A stretch of 52,077 bases of DNA from DATKYV01 sp035528275 (lineage in GTDB: Bacteria > Acidobacteriota > Terriglobia > UBA7540), in assembly GCA_035528275.1 (NCBI GenBank), contig DATKYV010000010.1:1-52077 (forward strand), in the 5' to 3' direction. Made by a program: the position numbers and the translations under genes. Below the pieces are notes generated by a model, which had not been told where the DNA came from, did no database searches, and saw nothing but the letters and a program-made list of their open reading frames with translations. Positions 35,402 to 46,262 of the stretch are shown here, in pieces; position 1 is the first letter of the stretch, and each line of letters opens with the position of its first letter.

Positions 35402-35702
35402 GCGTCCCTCCACTCCGTGGGCCGTCTTTTCCGCAGCAGCAGCGATACAGAGGTCAAGCAGCGGGCGCCTCGGGCCTGCAAACCGTCTTTCGTATGAGAA
35501 CCTCGATTCTAATCCTGCGACGGCGAGGGAGCAAGGCGCGCCCCGATTGTACTTATCGCATTGACTGCGCCGCGGGCTTCGCTACACTGGGCGAAGATGA
35601 CGACTGCGGACACCGTCAAACAGTGTCAGACAAATTGACCTGCGGCGAGGCATGGCCTCGTTGTCTCATCGTGTGTGCCTTCGCAGGAAGGGGGCCGCGG
35701 CC
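35402..35702. other. Intergenic region with promoter for radical SAM gene
   Basis: 301 bp. It contains a good sigma70-like promoter on the plus strand (35561-35588). The rest carries no coding signal on either strand. Confidence 0.5.
35561..35588 (+). promoter_or_regulatory. Sigma70-like promoter of radical SAM gene
   Basis: TTGACT (35561-35566), 16-bp spacer, TACACT (35583-35588). Transcription would start near 35595, leaving a leader of about 108 bases before the ATG at 35703. Confidence 0.55.
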
Positions 35703-36803
35703 ATGAAAGAACCACCGAGAAGGCAATTCATCAAGTCGTGTTCGTTGCTGGCGCTTTCCGGGTTCGGACCTGCTTGGGCCTCCCTCTCTCCTGCCTGTGG
35801 ACGAACGGAGAAGAGGGCGGCGAGTACGGGGCCGGCAGGAGAGGGTCATGTCGATCAACCTCCGGCTCAGATTGACCCGAATTTCGAGCCGGCCTATCTG
35901 AAGCTGCACCGCAACGGAGAGTTGAAGAAACGCGGTGAAGAACTCTGGAAGATCATGGAAAGTTGCCGTCTCTGCCCCCGCCAGTGCGGAGCCAACCGCC
36001 TCGCCGGCGAGAAAGGCTTCTGCCAGTCCACATCACAACTCGAGATCGCGGCGTATCACCCGCACTATGGAGAAGAGAGGCCGCTGGTCGGCCGGGGAGG
36101 GTCCGGCACCATCTTTCTCACCCACTGCGGTCTGCGGTGCGTGTTCTGCATCAACTGGCAGATCAGCCAGGGAGGCCAGGGCGAACGGCGCAGGATCGAA
36201 GAGATGGCGGCCATGATGCTCCATCTGCAACAGATGGGCTGCGGCAACATTAATCTCGTGACTCCGACTCATTACTCTGCGCACGTCCTGCTGGCGGTCG
36301 GTTTGGCGGCGGCGAAAGGGCTGCGGCTGCCGCTGGTCTATAACACCTGCGGTTGGGAGCGCCCGGAAATCTTGAAAATGCTCGACGGCGTCGTGGACAT
36401 CTATCTGCCGGACTTCAAGTACTCGGATGGGAAGATGGCGGAGAAGTACTCGTCGGGAGCAGACACCTACCCCGAGGTCACTCAGCAGGCGCTGCCTGAA
36501 ATGCACCGTCAGGTCGGAGTGGCCAAGCCTGCCGCCGACGGCCGGATGTACCGAGGGCTGATGATCCGTCACCTGGTGATGCCGAACCGCGTGGGCGGGA
36601 CGAAGGAGGTCATCGAGTGGATCGCGCAGAATCTCCCCAAGGACACCTACGTCAACATCATGTCCCAATACCAGCCTACTTATAAGGCCTTCGACTATCC
36701 CGCAATCGCCCGCCGCATCACCCGCCAGGAATACGTGGAAGCCGTACAATGGGCCCGGGACGCGGGGCTCACGAATCTGGACCTTCAGGGGTATCGAGGA
36801 TAA
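35703..36803 (+). CDS. Radical SAM protein (PflA-like) with Tat-type signal
   Basis: 366 residues. The radical SAM cluster motif is C142-x3-C146-x2-C149 (HCGLRCVFCINW), with an N-terminal extra Cys group at C88, C91, C95 and C107. This fits the PflA-like/AmmeMemoRadiSam-associated activase group. The odd part is residues 1-32: PRRQFIKSCSLLALSGFG..., a twin-arginine-like signal, possibly with a lipobox-like Cys near 32. A reductive radical SAM enzyme outside the cytoplasm would be unusual. ATG 35703 is chosen because the signal begins there. Partner protein unknown. Confidence 0.85.
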   Translation: MKEPPRRQFIKSCSLLALSGFGPAWASLSPACGRTEKRAASTGPAGEGHVDQPPAQIDPNFEPAYLKLHRNGELKKRGEELWKIMESCRLCPRQCGANRLAGEKGFCQSTSQLEIAAYHPHYGEERPLVGRGGSGTIFLTHCGLRCVFCINWQISQGGQGERRRIEEMAAMMLHLQQMGCGNINLVTPTHYSAHVLLAVGLAAAKGLRLPLVYNTCGWERPEILKMLDGVVDIYLPDFKYSDGKMAEKYSSGADTYPEVTQQALPEMHRQVGVAKPAADGRMYRGLMIRHLVMPNRVGGTKEVIEWIAQNLPKDTYVNIMSQYQPTYKAFDYPAIARRITRQEYVEAVQWARDAGLTNLDLQGYRG

Positions 36804-36970
36804 GTTGGACTGGACAATCCGGCAGGCGAACTCCGTAATGGCCGGCAGGAATACAGCCGAGGGATGATTCAACCTCTGGTCCTTCATCGTCAGGTGAACG
36901 GAGCGCTGAAGCGGCCGCAGGAATAGAGACCCCTGGCGGATTGCGGGATAGGAAAGTCGGAGGTAGGGTG

Positions 36971-37438
36971 ATGCCCAAAAAACTGTTCGCGGGGAGAATG
37001 TGGGGTCCGGTTCTGTTCGGATTGGTGATGACGTGCTTGCTGATTCTCTCGTCCCAGCCCCTGGCCGTCGCGAAGAAGAACAAGGAGAAAATCAAGGAAC
37101 GACTCCGGTCCCTTCAAGTGGTTCACGTGGTGGGAGAAGGACCGGTGGCCCGCTACGTGAAACAAAATATCGAGCAGAAGACCTGCCTTAGGGAGCCGGA
37201 GGAGAACGAAGGCGCGGAGGCGATTCTCACAGTATGGCAAGAAATCCGGCCCTGCCAACTCGGCCTTTCGGGAGTGTGCCTTTCCGTTAACGCAAAGCTG
37301 ACCGACGCCCAGACCAACGAAGTGCTCTGGTTTCGAACCGACGACCAGTTCGGGAGTCGAATGTCCATCGGAGTTGACGAGGCCGGAGGGAAGTGGGTCT
37401 TGTGGAATCTCGCTTCAACTTGCTGCAAGAAGCGTTAG
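36971..37438 (+). CDS. Secreted hypothetical protein
   Basis: 155 residues, signal or anchor at about 8-33 (MWGPVLFGLVMTCLLILSS). A Lys-rich linker is followed by an alpha/beta domain with six cysteines, among them CLREPEENEG, RPCQLGLSGVC and a CC near the end. This suggests disulfides in the periplasm. ATG 36971 is preceded by GGAGG. Family not recognised. Its end overlaps the possible long form of the next gene. Confidence 0.6.
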   Translation: MPKKLFAGRMWGPVLFGLVMTCLLILSSQPLAVAKKNKEKIKERLRSLQVVHVVGEGPVARYVKQNIEQKTCLREPEENEGAEAILTVWQEIRPCQLGLSGVCLSVNAKLTDAQTNEVLWFRTDDQFGSRMSIGVDEAGGKWVLWNLASTCCKKR

Positions 37439-37473
37439 CCGCGGTCCCGGCGGGCGGTTTTTGGGGGACATCG

Positions 37474-38469
37474 GTGAAAGCCCTTGTAGTGTTGCTGGCC
37501 GTCGGAATCGCGAGCCGGATGGTTTATCCAACCTTCGCGCGGCCCCACGATATGACGATGCCAACCCAAGCGCCCAAGCACGAGTTTGCTGAAGTGAACG
37601 GCCTTCGGCTGCACTACGTCACCGTGGGTGAGGGAAAGCTCATCCTGTTCGTTCACGGCTTTCCCGAGTTCTGGTACGAGTGGAAGAACCAGCTCACGGA
37701 GTTTGGAAGGGATTTTCGGGCCGTAGCTCCCGACCTGCGCGGCTACAACCTTTCTTCGAAGCCTTCCGAGATTGAGGCTTGCGCAATCCCCCTGCTCGTC
37801 GAAGACCTGCACCGGTTGCGCGAGCACCTGGGCGCGAAGCGGTTCATTCTCGTCGGCCATGACTGGGGCGGCGTGGTGGCGTGGTTTTACGCCCTGTACC
37901 ATCCCGAGAATCTGGAGAAGCTCATCATCATCAACGCGCCCCATCCCGGTGTATTCGGCCGCCAGTTGGCCGAGAATCCCGAACAGCAGAAGGCCAGCCA
38001 ATACATGCTCATGTTCCGCAGCCCGCAGGCGGAGGAATTCCTTTCCGCCAACAACTACGCGGCGCTCGAGGCAAGTGTGCTTGCACCCGGATTGGCCCGG
38101 GGTTATTTCAACGGGGAAGACCGCAGGGCCTATCTCGATGCGTGGTCCCAGCCGGGCGCGCTGACCGGAGGCCTGAATTACTATCGCGCCGCCCGCGTTG
38201 GTCCACCCGCGAACGATGCCGCACCCTCCGGTGACGCGGCTGCTCCGCCTCCGCTCCCACCCGGGCTTTCGTCTCTCGAGGTTCGCGTTCCGACGCTCGT
38301 CATCTGGGGTGAGAAAGATCCTTTTCTCCTCCCTGGTAATCTGGATGGGCTCGAAGAGTTCGTCCCCGACCTGACGGTGAAGCGTGTTCCGGACGCGGGG
38401 CACTGGATCGTTCACGAAAAGCCCGATCTGGTTAATGCTACAATCCGAGATTTCATTCAGGGGCGATAA
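37474..38469 (+). CDS. Alpha/beta hydrolase, epoxide hydrolase-like
   Basis: About 331 residues. One N-terminal membrane helix (about 3-18) anchors the enzyme; the hydrolase follows from about residue 35. Motifs: HGFPEFWYEW (oxyanion HGxP), GHDWGG with nucleophile Asp, and AGHW with catalytic His near the end. The Asp nucleophile fits epoxide or haloalkane hydrolases rather than esterases. GTG 37474 is chosen because GGGGGA lies just upstream; a GTG at 37393 would overlap the previous gene. Substrate unknown. Confidence 0.82.
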   Translation: MKALVVLLAVGIASRMVYPTFARPHDMTMPTQAPKHEFAEVNGLRLHYVTVGEGKLILFVHGFPEFWYEWKNQLTEFGRDFRAVAPDLRGYNLSSKPSEIEACAIPLLVEDLHRLREHLGAKRFILVGHDWGGVVAWFYALYHPENLEKLIIINAPHPGVFGRQLAENPEQQKASQYMLMFRSPQAEEFLSANNYAALEASVLAPGLARGYFNGEDRRAYLDAWSQPGALTGGLNYYRAARVGPPANDAAPSGDAAAPPPLPPGLSSLEVRVPTLVIWGEKDPFLLPGNLDGLEEFVPDLTVKRVPDAGHWIVHEKPDLVNATIRDFIQGR

Positions 38470-38578
38470 GGCGAAGATCTTGCATGCTGATTGGTCGGGC
38501 CTTCGGGCGCGAGCTATTGGCGCAAGTCGTCGTTGAACGCGAAGCGCGCTCAGAGACTTCCATCACGGGAGAAGAAGA

Positions 38579-39904
38579 ATGAGACCTACGGTTGTTTCTG
38601 TATGTTCGGTATTCGCGCTGGTGTCGGGCTTGACACTCGGCGTCTCCGCGTCGCCAGCCGGCATGCCTGCGGACCCGACAGCTGCCACCACCCACGATAA
38701 GGAAATCGCCCGGGCGGCAGAAACCCTGCGCCCAAAATTGGTCGAGATGCGCCGCGATTTCCACATCCATCCCGAACTTTCGAACCGCGAAGAGCGCACT
38801 TCACGCGTGGTGGCGGAGCGCTTACGCGCCCTGGGCCTGGACGAAGTGAAGACGGGTGTGGGCAAGTACGGCATCGTAGCGCTGCTCAAGGGCGGGAAAC
38901 CCGGTCCCGTGGTTGCCGTGCGCGCCGACATGGACGCGCTGCCTATTCAGGAAACGATCGAGGTGCCCTACAAATCCCAAAACCCGGGCGTCAAACACGC
39001 CTGTGGCCATGACGTTCACATGACCGTCGAACTTGGAGTGGCGGAAATCCTGAGCCGGATGCGCGAGCAGATTCCTGGGACCATCAAGTTCATCTTCCAG
39101 CCCGCCGAAGAGGGCGCGCCGGCGGGGGAGGAGGGCGGAGCGGCCCTGATGATCAAGGAGGGTGCGCTCGAAAATCCGCGTCCGCTGGCCATCTTCGGTC
39201 TGCACACGATGCCGATGATCGAGGTGGGCAAGATTGGTGTGCGCTCGGCTTCAGCCATGGCCGCCGCGGATAGGTTCGCCATCACGATTCGAGGCAAGAA
39301 GGTCCACGGTGCGATGCCCCACCAGGGGATTGATCCCATCGTGGTGGCGGCCGAATGCGTCACCGCGCTGCAAACCATTCGTAGCCGGCGGATCAACACG
39401 CTCGACCCGCTGGTGATTTCCGTGGGGAGCATTCATGGCGGAAATCGGTTCAATATCATCGCCGACGAAGTGAAGCTGGAAGGCACGATTCGGACTCTCG
39501 ACAAGGACGTCCGCCGGCGAGTTCATGAGCTCTTAAGGGAAACGATAGCAGGTATCACGTCAGCCTACGGTGCAACCTTTGAGCTGCAAATCGAACCGGG
39601 TGCCGCTCTCACCTATAATGATCCCGCGCTCGTTGAAGAAACCCTGCCCACGATGCGCCACGTACTGGGCCAAGAGAATGTCCTTACCGTCCCGCCCCAG
39701 ATGGTCTCCGAAGATTTCTCATACTTCCAAGAGGTCATCCCGGGGTTCTATTACTACCTGGGGGTGGGGAACAAGGCCAAAGGCATCACCGCCCTCTGGC
39801 ACACACCCGAGTTCGACGTCGATGAGGAAAGCCTGGTGGTGGGAGTGAAGGTGATGGCCGGCGTTCTGCTCGACTATCTTCAGCGCCACGCCGAGGAGCA
39901 GTAG
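38579..39904 (+). CDS. Secreted M20 family amidohydrolase
   Basis: 441 residues, signal peptide at about 1-24. M20D metallo-amidohydrolase (hippurate hydrolase/N-acyl amino acid amidase type). Metal-site motifs are visible: VRADMDALP, HACGHDVHM, FQPAEEG and the late SEDFSYF. Exported, unlike most bacterial relatives, so it probably works on extracellular amides or peptides. It is convergent with the kor genes. Confidence 0.92.
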   Translation: MRPTVVSVCSVFALVSGLTLGVSASPAGMPADPTAATTHDKEIARAAETLRPKLVEMRRDFHIHPELSNREERTSRVVAERLRALGLDEVKTGVGKYGIVALLKGGKPGPVVAVRADMDALPIQETIEVPYKSQNPGVKHACGHDVHMTVELGVAEILSRMREQIPGTIKFIFQPAEEGAPAGEEGGAALMIKEGALENPRPLAIFGLHTMPMIEVGKIGVRSASAMAAADRFAITIRGKKVHGAMPHQGIDPIVVAAECVTALQTIRSRRINTLDPLVISVGSIHGGNRFNIIADEVKLEGTIRTLDKDVRRRVHELLRETIAGITSAYGATFELQIEPGAALTYNDPALVEETLPTMRHVLGQENVLTVPPQMVSEDFSYFQEVIPGFYYYLGVGNKAKGITALWHTPEFDVDEESLVVGVKVMAGVLLDYLQRHAEEQ

Positions 39905-39998
39905 CGGGCCAGCACCGATTCGAGAAAGACGCGGACTTCAGCGCCGGGTCAAAACCTCGAGTTGATTCTCCCCGCTTGAAGCGCGCATGACACGGCAA

Positions 39999-41045
<1,047 letters not shown>

Positions 41046-41046
41046 G

Positions 41047-42891
41047 TCAGTTCTCCGATTCCTGGGAAACGATGGAGTCCGTGACGCTGCGCGCGTCGAT
41101 GGGAAGACCGTCATAGTGCCGCACGCTTCGCAGCTTCTTGATGTTTTCCACGTCGAACTCCAGCTTCAACAAATCGTACATCTGCGCGTCGCGGTTCTGA
41201 TCGACGACGTAAACGCGCCGGTGGCGGGCGACGAAATCCCTGACCTCTTCGTTGAAGGGAAATGCGCGCAATCGGCAGTAGCCGGCGCTGAGCTGGTGAT
41301 CCTGTTTCAATTGGTCGAGCGCTTCTTCCGCCGCCCAGTGGCTGGTGCCGTAAGCGATGATGCCGATTTCGGCGGACGTGTTCCCCTCGATGACCGGGCC
41401 GGGAACCCTTCGGCGGGCGGTTTCGAACTTGCGGGCCAGCCGGTCCATGTTGTTGACGTAGTCCTCGGGGCGCTCGCTGTATTTGGCCTTTTCATTGTGG
41501 CCGCTGCCGCGTGTGAAGTAACCGGCCGCCGGGAGCGGCGTGCCGGGCAAAGTGCGGTAGCCGATGGCGTCCCCGTCCACGTCACGGTATCGCTCGAAAT
41601 GACCCAGGCGCTTGATGTCCTCGACGCTCAGGACTTTTCCCCGAGCGATGGGTTTCTCAGGGTAGGGAAACGGATCCGCCATCCAGTTGTTCATCCCCAA
41701 GTCCAGATCACACATGACGAAGACCGGGGTCTGGAGTCCCTCGGCGAGATCGAAAGCCTCGATGGCCATGCTGAAACACTCTTCCACCGAGCAGGGGAAC
41801 AGCATGGGGTGTTGGGTGTCACCGTGGGAGAGGAAGGCGGTGGAGAGAATGTCTCCCTGCGCGGTTCGCGTGGGCAGTCCGGTGGAGGGCCCCACCCGCT
41901 GGATGTCGAAGATGACGGCGGGGACTTCCGCGTAGTAGCCGAGGCCCACAAATTCGCCCATCAAGGAGATGCCCGGTCCGGAAGTGGAGGTCATGGCGCG
42001 CGCTCCCGCCCAGCCGGCGCCCAGCACCATGCCGATGGCCGCCAGCTCATCTTCCGCCTGGACGATGGCAAACGTCGCCTTGCCCGTCTCCGGATCGAGC
42101 CGGTAGCGCTTCATGTAATCGATCAAGGTTTCGCAGAGCGAGGACGAAGGGGTAATCGGATACCAGGCCACGACGGTGACGCCCGCAAACATCGCGCCCA
42201 GCGCCGCCGCCGAGTTGCCGTCGACAAGGATCTTTCCGCGCGTGGCGTCCATGCGCTGCAAAGCGAAGCGGTCGGCCTTCTCCAGGTTCTTCTCCGCGAA
42301 TTCGTAACCGGCGCGCGCGGCGTTGAAGTTCAGCTGCGCGGCCTTCAGTTTCTTACGGAACTGCTTCTGCAACGCCGTCTGAATCTCTTCCATCTCGATC
42401 CCGAGCAGCTTGGCGAGCACCCCGTCATAAATCATGTTGCGGACGAGCTTTCGCAGGCGGGCGTCGGGGCAAACCGGCGTCACGAGCTGGTCGAAGGGCA
42501 CGGGATAAAAGACCACGTCGTCGCGGAGCCGTTTGAGGTTCAGGCGCTCGTCATAGACGACGGCGGAACCGGGCCCCAGGTTGCGCACGTCCTCTTCGGC
42601 GGTCTCGGGATTCATCGCCACCAAAAAATCAATCTCTCTTCGGTGCGCGACGTAGCCCTGCTTGGATGCTCGGATCGTAAACCACGTCGGCAGGCCGGCG
42701 ATGTTCGATGGGAAAAGATTCTTGCCGGAAACAGGAATCCCCATCTGCAGTATGGCGCGCAGGAGGACGGTGTTGGCCGTTTGGCTGCCCGAACCATTGA
42801 CGGTAGCAACTTGAATGCTGAGGTCGTTGACAACTTGCGCTGGGGTGGGAGAAGGGTGGGCTTCCTTTGCCGCCCCATGAGTGGCTGACAT
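41047..42891 (-). CDS. korA: 2-oxoacid:ferredoxin oxidoreductase, fused gamma-alpha subunit
   Basis: 614 residues. Residues about 20-200 form the gamma domain (NGSGSQTANTVLLRAILQMG), and about 215-610 the alpha domain with AWYPITPSSSLCETL and QAEDELAAIGMVLGAGWAGARA. This fused order is the usual one in many aerobic bacteria. AAGGAG precedes the ATG. The partner korB follows immediately. Electrons go to a ferredoxin whose gene is not adjacent. Confidence 0.93.
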   Translation of the reverse strand: MSATHGAAKEAHPSPTPAQVVNDLSIQVATVNGSGSQTANTVLLRAILQMGIPVSGKNLFPSNIAGLPTWFTIRASKQGYVAHRREIDFLVAMNPETAEEDVRNLGPGSAVVYDERLNLKRLRDDVVFYPVPFDQLVTPVCPDARLRKLVRNMIYDGVLAKLLGIEMEEIQTALQKQFRKKLKAAQLNFNAARAGYEFAEKNLEKADRFALQRMDATRGKILVDGNSAAALGAMFAGVTVVAWYPITPSSSLCETLIDYMKRYRLDPETGKATFAIVQAEDELAAIGMVLGAGWAGARAMTSTSGPGISLMGEFVGLGYYAEVPAVIFDIQRVGPSTGLPTRTAQGDILSTAFLSHGDTQHPMLFPCSVEECFSMAIEAFDLAEGLQTPVFVMCDLDLGMNNWMADPFPYPEKPIARGKVLSVEDIKRLGHFERYRDVDGDAIGYRTLPGTPLPAAGYFTRGSGHNEKAKYSERPEDYVNNMDRLARKFETARRRVPGPVIEGNTSAEIGIIAYGTSHWAAEEALDQLKQDHQLSAGYCRLRAFPFNEEVRDFVARHRRVYVVDQNRDAQMYDLLKLEFDVENIKKLRSVRHYDGLPIDARSVTDSIVSQESEN

Positions 42892-43255
42892 TGGACTCCT
42901 TTATGAAGCCCGCGCTATTCCGAGGGTTGCCTTCCCAGCCCGACTAAAATGGGGCTTTTCAGGCGGGATGAGCAAGACTCTTGCCAATTCCCGGCCGTTT
43001 ATCGCACTCCATCCAACATGTCATGGCCGGGTTCGGCCGGGTGGGATTCTCTCGCTCCGGGACGCGAGCTCGAGCGCAATCTCATACGCGCCCGGCGTGC
43101 GAAGGAACCATTCGCCCACACACTTTATTATAGCAGAGAATGCGCGTGCGGCGTGGTGATGGGCGGGACGCTGGGGAGAGGCGCATCTTGCCGGATGAAT
43201 CGCCAGGGATGCGCGGTGCACGCACGCCGCTCGGTGGGCCGGGAAGCTTCGAGGC
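42892..43255. other. Intergenic region upstream of korA
   Basis: 364 bp. A perfect -10 box (TATAAT on the minus strand, 43127-43132) lies about 235 bp upstream of korA without a good -35. One minus-strand frame across 43021-43110 reads protein-like (AYEIALELASRSER) but has no start near and no known family. It may hold a long leader or a dispersed repeat. Confidence 0.4.
43127..43132 (-). promoter_or_regulatory. Candidate -10 box for korAB
   Basis: A perfect TATAAT on the minus strand. No TTGACA-like box lies 16-18 bp upstream, so an activator may be needed. The resulting leader would be about 230 bases. Confidence 0.35.
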
Positions 43256-44401
43256 CTATTTCCTGGAAGCCGCCCTGTCGGCTTCCTTCTCCGCGGAGGC
43301 CGATTGCCCGAGGATTGAGGAGAGCATCGTGGCGATCTTCGCCCGCAGAGCCTGCTCGGTGGACTCGACGACTTCACTCTTCCGCGCCGCGAGCTCATCC
43401 GCCACATCGGCCCGAAACGTCTCAAGGGCTTTGTCGAGGCCGGCAATAGATCGCTCGGAGCCCTCAGCCATGCGGGTTTCCCCGGCCGCCACGACGATCT
43501 GCATTCGCGCTTCGAAGCTCTGCAGCGCTTCCCGCACGATCTCTCCCATGGTATCGGCCCGGAAGGTCTCCAGGGCGGACTCGAGTTCGCCGGTAACCCG
43601 GCCGGCCTGGTCGGTCATCCGGGATTCCGCCGCCGCCAATGCTGCCTCAACGTGCCGTTCGAAAGCCTGGGACGATTGAAGGGTAATCTCCGCCACCGCG
43701 TCGGCCCGGCAGGCCTCCACGGATGACTTGAATCCAGCCAAAGCCTGCTCGGCATGGGCGTGAATGCGCGTTTCCAACTTGGCCGCGGAATCCTCCAGGC
43801 GTTCCTCGATCTGTTGGAAAGCTTCCATCACGATCTCTTCGGATTGCCTGCGCAGGTTGGTGATGAGCGATTCGACAACCGCCGCCGAGCGTCTTTCAAC
43901 ATCGGCGGCGAGCTGTTCGGGATCGGGCCGGGGGGCGGGCGCAGGCACCGGCTGGCGCGCAGGCCCCAGGCCGGCCACTTTTCCGGCGTCACGCGCGGGG
44001 GCGGGCACACCGTCAATCATTTCGGCCTGCACTTGGGCCCAGTCCTCCGGCGGAGTCTCAATCTGCCAGAGGTTGCAGGGGTGGATCAGTTGGACGGCAA
44101 TGAAATGGATGCTTTCTCCAGGCTCGGGCTCTTCGACGTGGACGCAAATCGCCTTCTCGGCTTTCCCCGTCGCCGGGTTTTCGACGGTAATCTGCATCCC
44201 CACCATAATGTACGTTCGGGTCCGGAGCCTGGCGCCGTGTAGATTGACGGTGGTGGTCTCGGTGAGCTCTCGAAAGGGCTGGCTGGAAGCGTCGCGTCCG
44301 AAAATGGCGATCGGCACGGCCGCCTCAACCCGCGTACTGCGACGCGGGCACGTCTGGGTGCCCTGGGACGGCACCCGTCTGGCAAAGGGGCTATGGCTCA
44401 T
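43256..44401 (-). CDS. PilZ-like N-terminus with long repetitive coiled coil
   Basis: 381 residues. The N-terminal 125 residues resemble a PilZ-type beta domain (VPIAIFGRDASSQPFRELTETTTVNLHGARL...). A proline/alanine linker (about 130-150) follows. Then about 210 residues of helix carry internal repeats in which LE(T/A)(F/C)RAD recurs about every 50-60 residues. This suggests a rod-like protein, perhaps a polar or membrane-associated scaffold reading c-di-GMP. ATG 44401 is chosen over GTG 44416. No membrane segment. Related proteins are unknown to me. Confidence 0.65.
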   Translation of the reverse strand: MSHSPFARRVPSQGTQTCPRRSTRVEAAVPIAIFGRDASSQPFRELTETTTVNLHGARLRTRTYIMVGMQITVENPATGKAEKAICVHVEEPEPGESIHFIAVQLIHPCNLWQIETPPEDWAQVQAEMIDGVPAPARDAGKVAGLGPARQPVPAPAPRPDPEQLAADVERRSAAVVESLITNLRRQSEEIVMEAFQQIEERLEDSAAKLETRIHAHAEQALAGFKSSVEACRADAVAEITLQSSQAFERHVEAALAAAESRMTDQAGRVTGELESALETFRADTMGEIVREALQSFEARMQIVVAAGETRMAEGSERSIAGLDKALETFRADVADELAARKSEVVESTEQALRAKIATMLSSILGQSASAEKEADRAASRK

Positions 44402-44630
44402 GGCTCGGTCTTCCACTGGAGAAGAGGGTCTCGGACGGCATGCATCGAAGCGAGGGGCAATTGCGAGTTCGTTCTACGTTTCGCCGGCTGGACCGTTCAA
44501 CCTTCGGGGCGTTCCCGGCTGAAGGCCACGAGGTGGTGCCTGACTTCTCCAGCCACCGATGTGGTGAGGTGGATTCTAGCAATTCTTTACTCCTGTTGCA
44601 ATGACTAATCTGAGCTACGGGGCGCATTTC

Positions 44631-46070
44631 CTATGCTTGCGGAGCGTTGGGGGCGGGTACGAACGGCCAATCGCCCTTCTTCCAGGCGAGGATGAAGTAG
44701 GCGATCACGCCGGTAATGATGGTGCCGAACGCGTAAAGCATGTATTTCCAGCCTCCCGGCTGGAAGGCGGGGCTCGAAAAGACGTAAAGCCAGCCCACCA
44801 AAGCCAGGATGGCGGGGACGGGATAAAGCCACATCTTGAAGGGCAGGCGAACGTCGGGGCGATAGCGGCGAACGATCATCAATCCAATAATCTGCCCGAC
44901 GAACTGCACCAGGATACGCGCCACCATCAGGCCGGCGATGATGTCTCCCAGTTCGAAGAGGCTGGCGATGATGCAGAGCCCGCCAATCAAGAGAAGTGAA
45001 CGGTGGGGGAATTCCCCTTTGGGGTGCAAGGTTCCAAACCAGCGAAAGAAAGCCCCGTCTTGTGCGGCAGCATAAGGAATGCGTGAGTAGCCGAGCATCA
45101 AGGCGAATACCGAGGCGAAGGCGGTGAAGAGGATCATGATGGTAATGGCGATGGCGCCCCAGTCTCCGTAAACCCTTCCCATGAAAACAGACGCCACGGC
45201 GCGGTGAGCCTGGCTTCCCTCCTGCACCATCTCCCGCCAGGGAATGACGGAAACGAAGCTGAAAGAAAGAAGAAAATCGATGACCGTCACGGCGAGGATG
45301 GAGAGGATCACCGCGTAAGGGATGGTTCGCTCCGGTTTCTTGACCTCCCCTCCCAGGTAGCAGACCTGGTAGTAGCCCAGGTAGTTGTAGAAGACCAGGA
45401 CGGTTCCGTTGCCGAGCCCGATGAGGAAGGCCCAGTTGAGTTCGAAGGCTCCGGGGGGGAAGTCGAACGCGAGATGGGTGTTCATCTTCACCAAACCGGT
45501 GATGATGATCCAGCCCGTGGTAACGAGCGTCGTAATCCACAGCACGAGCATCAGCTTGGCCACGTCGTGGATCTTCCGGTACAGAGCAAACATCACCAAC
45601 GCCGCCAAGCCCGCCGCCATGAGCTTCATGCCCCAGGGGTGTTTCCCCAGGTCCACCCAAAGGAAGCTGAGGTACTGCGTCATGCCGATGGTGCCGGAGG
45701 CGATCTCCAGCGTGCCGCTGAAGAGGAACTGCCAGATGAACATCCAGGCCATCAGCTTGCCCCAGCGCAAACGGCCGAAGCTGTCGCGGAGAAAAACGTA
45801 GGAGCCGCCCGAGCCGGGCAGGGCCGCGCCGAGTTCCGCCACCACCAGCCCGTCGGCGATGGCCAGAACCGCGCCCACGAACCAGCTCAGCAGGGCCTGT
45901 GGACCTCCCAATGTCGCCAGGATCAGCGGGACCGTGATGAACGGTCCGATGCCGATCATGTTCGACATGTTGATGGAGGTGGCGTTGAGGATCCCCAACC
46001 GCCTTTGGAGCTGCGGCTGGGCGCCTTCGCTTTCGGGTGAACCTTGGGGCTTCTGGGGGGATTCGCTCAT
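44631..46070 (-). CDS. APC family amino acid permease
   Basis: 479 residues with about twelve membrane helices. The start is typical: LGILNATSINMSNMIGIGPFIT, with the substrate-site IGIGPF in helix 1, and GSGGSYVFLRDSFG follows. A hydrophilic N-terminal tail (PQKPQGSPESEGAQPQ) precedes it. It imports an amino acid or similar amine by proton or antiport coupling. Substrate not readable. No operon partner; the HAD gene beyond faces the same way, 192 bp off. Confidence 0.9.
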   Translation of the reverse strand: MSESPQKPQGSPESEGAQPQLQRRLGILNATSINMSNMIGIGPFITVPLILATLGGPQALLSWFVGAVLAIADGLVVAELGAALPGSGGSYVFLRDSFGRLRWGKLMAWMFIWQFLFSGTLEIASGTIGMTQYLSFLWVDLGKHPWGMKLMAAGLAALVMFALYRKIHDVAKLMLVLWITTLVTTGWIIITGLVKMNTHLAFDFPPGAFELNWAFLIGLGNGTVLVFYNYLGYYQVCYLGGEVKKPERTIPYAVILSILAVTVIDFLLSFSFVSVIPWREMVQEGSQAHRAVASVFMGRVYGDWGAIAITIMILFTAFASVFALMLGYSRIPYAAAQDGAFFRWFGTLHPKGEFPHRSLLLIGGLCIIASLFELGDIIAGLMVARILVQFVGQIIGLMIVRRYRPDVRLPFKMWLYPVPAILALVGWLYVFSSPAFQPGGWKYMLYAFGTIITGVIAYFILAWKKGDWPFVPAPNAPQA

Positions 46071-46262
46071 AGCACTCGCTGTGAAGGGGCGAGTTTAAGA
46101 GCGCGCAGAATACTTCACCCGGTGCGAGTTGGCAAGCAAAAGCCGAGTGCGCGTGGGAGATTTTTCACAAGCCGGAAACGGGCGCTGCAAGAAGCTCGTA
46201 GGGCGAAAGGGTCGGGAGTTGGCGGCGCCGCGTTCGGATGGGATCATGGCGCGCACCAGGAT

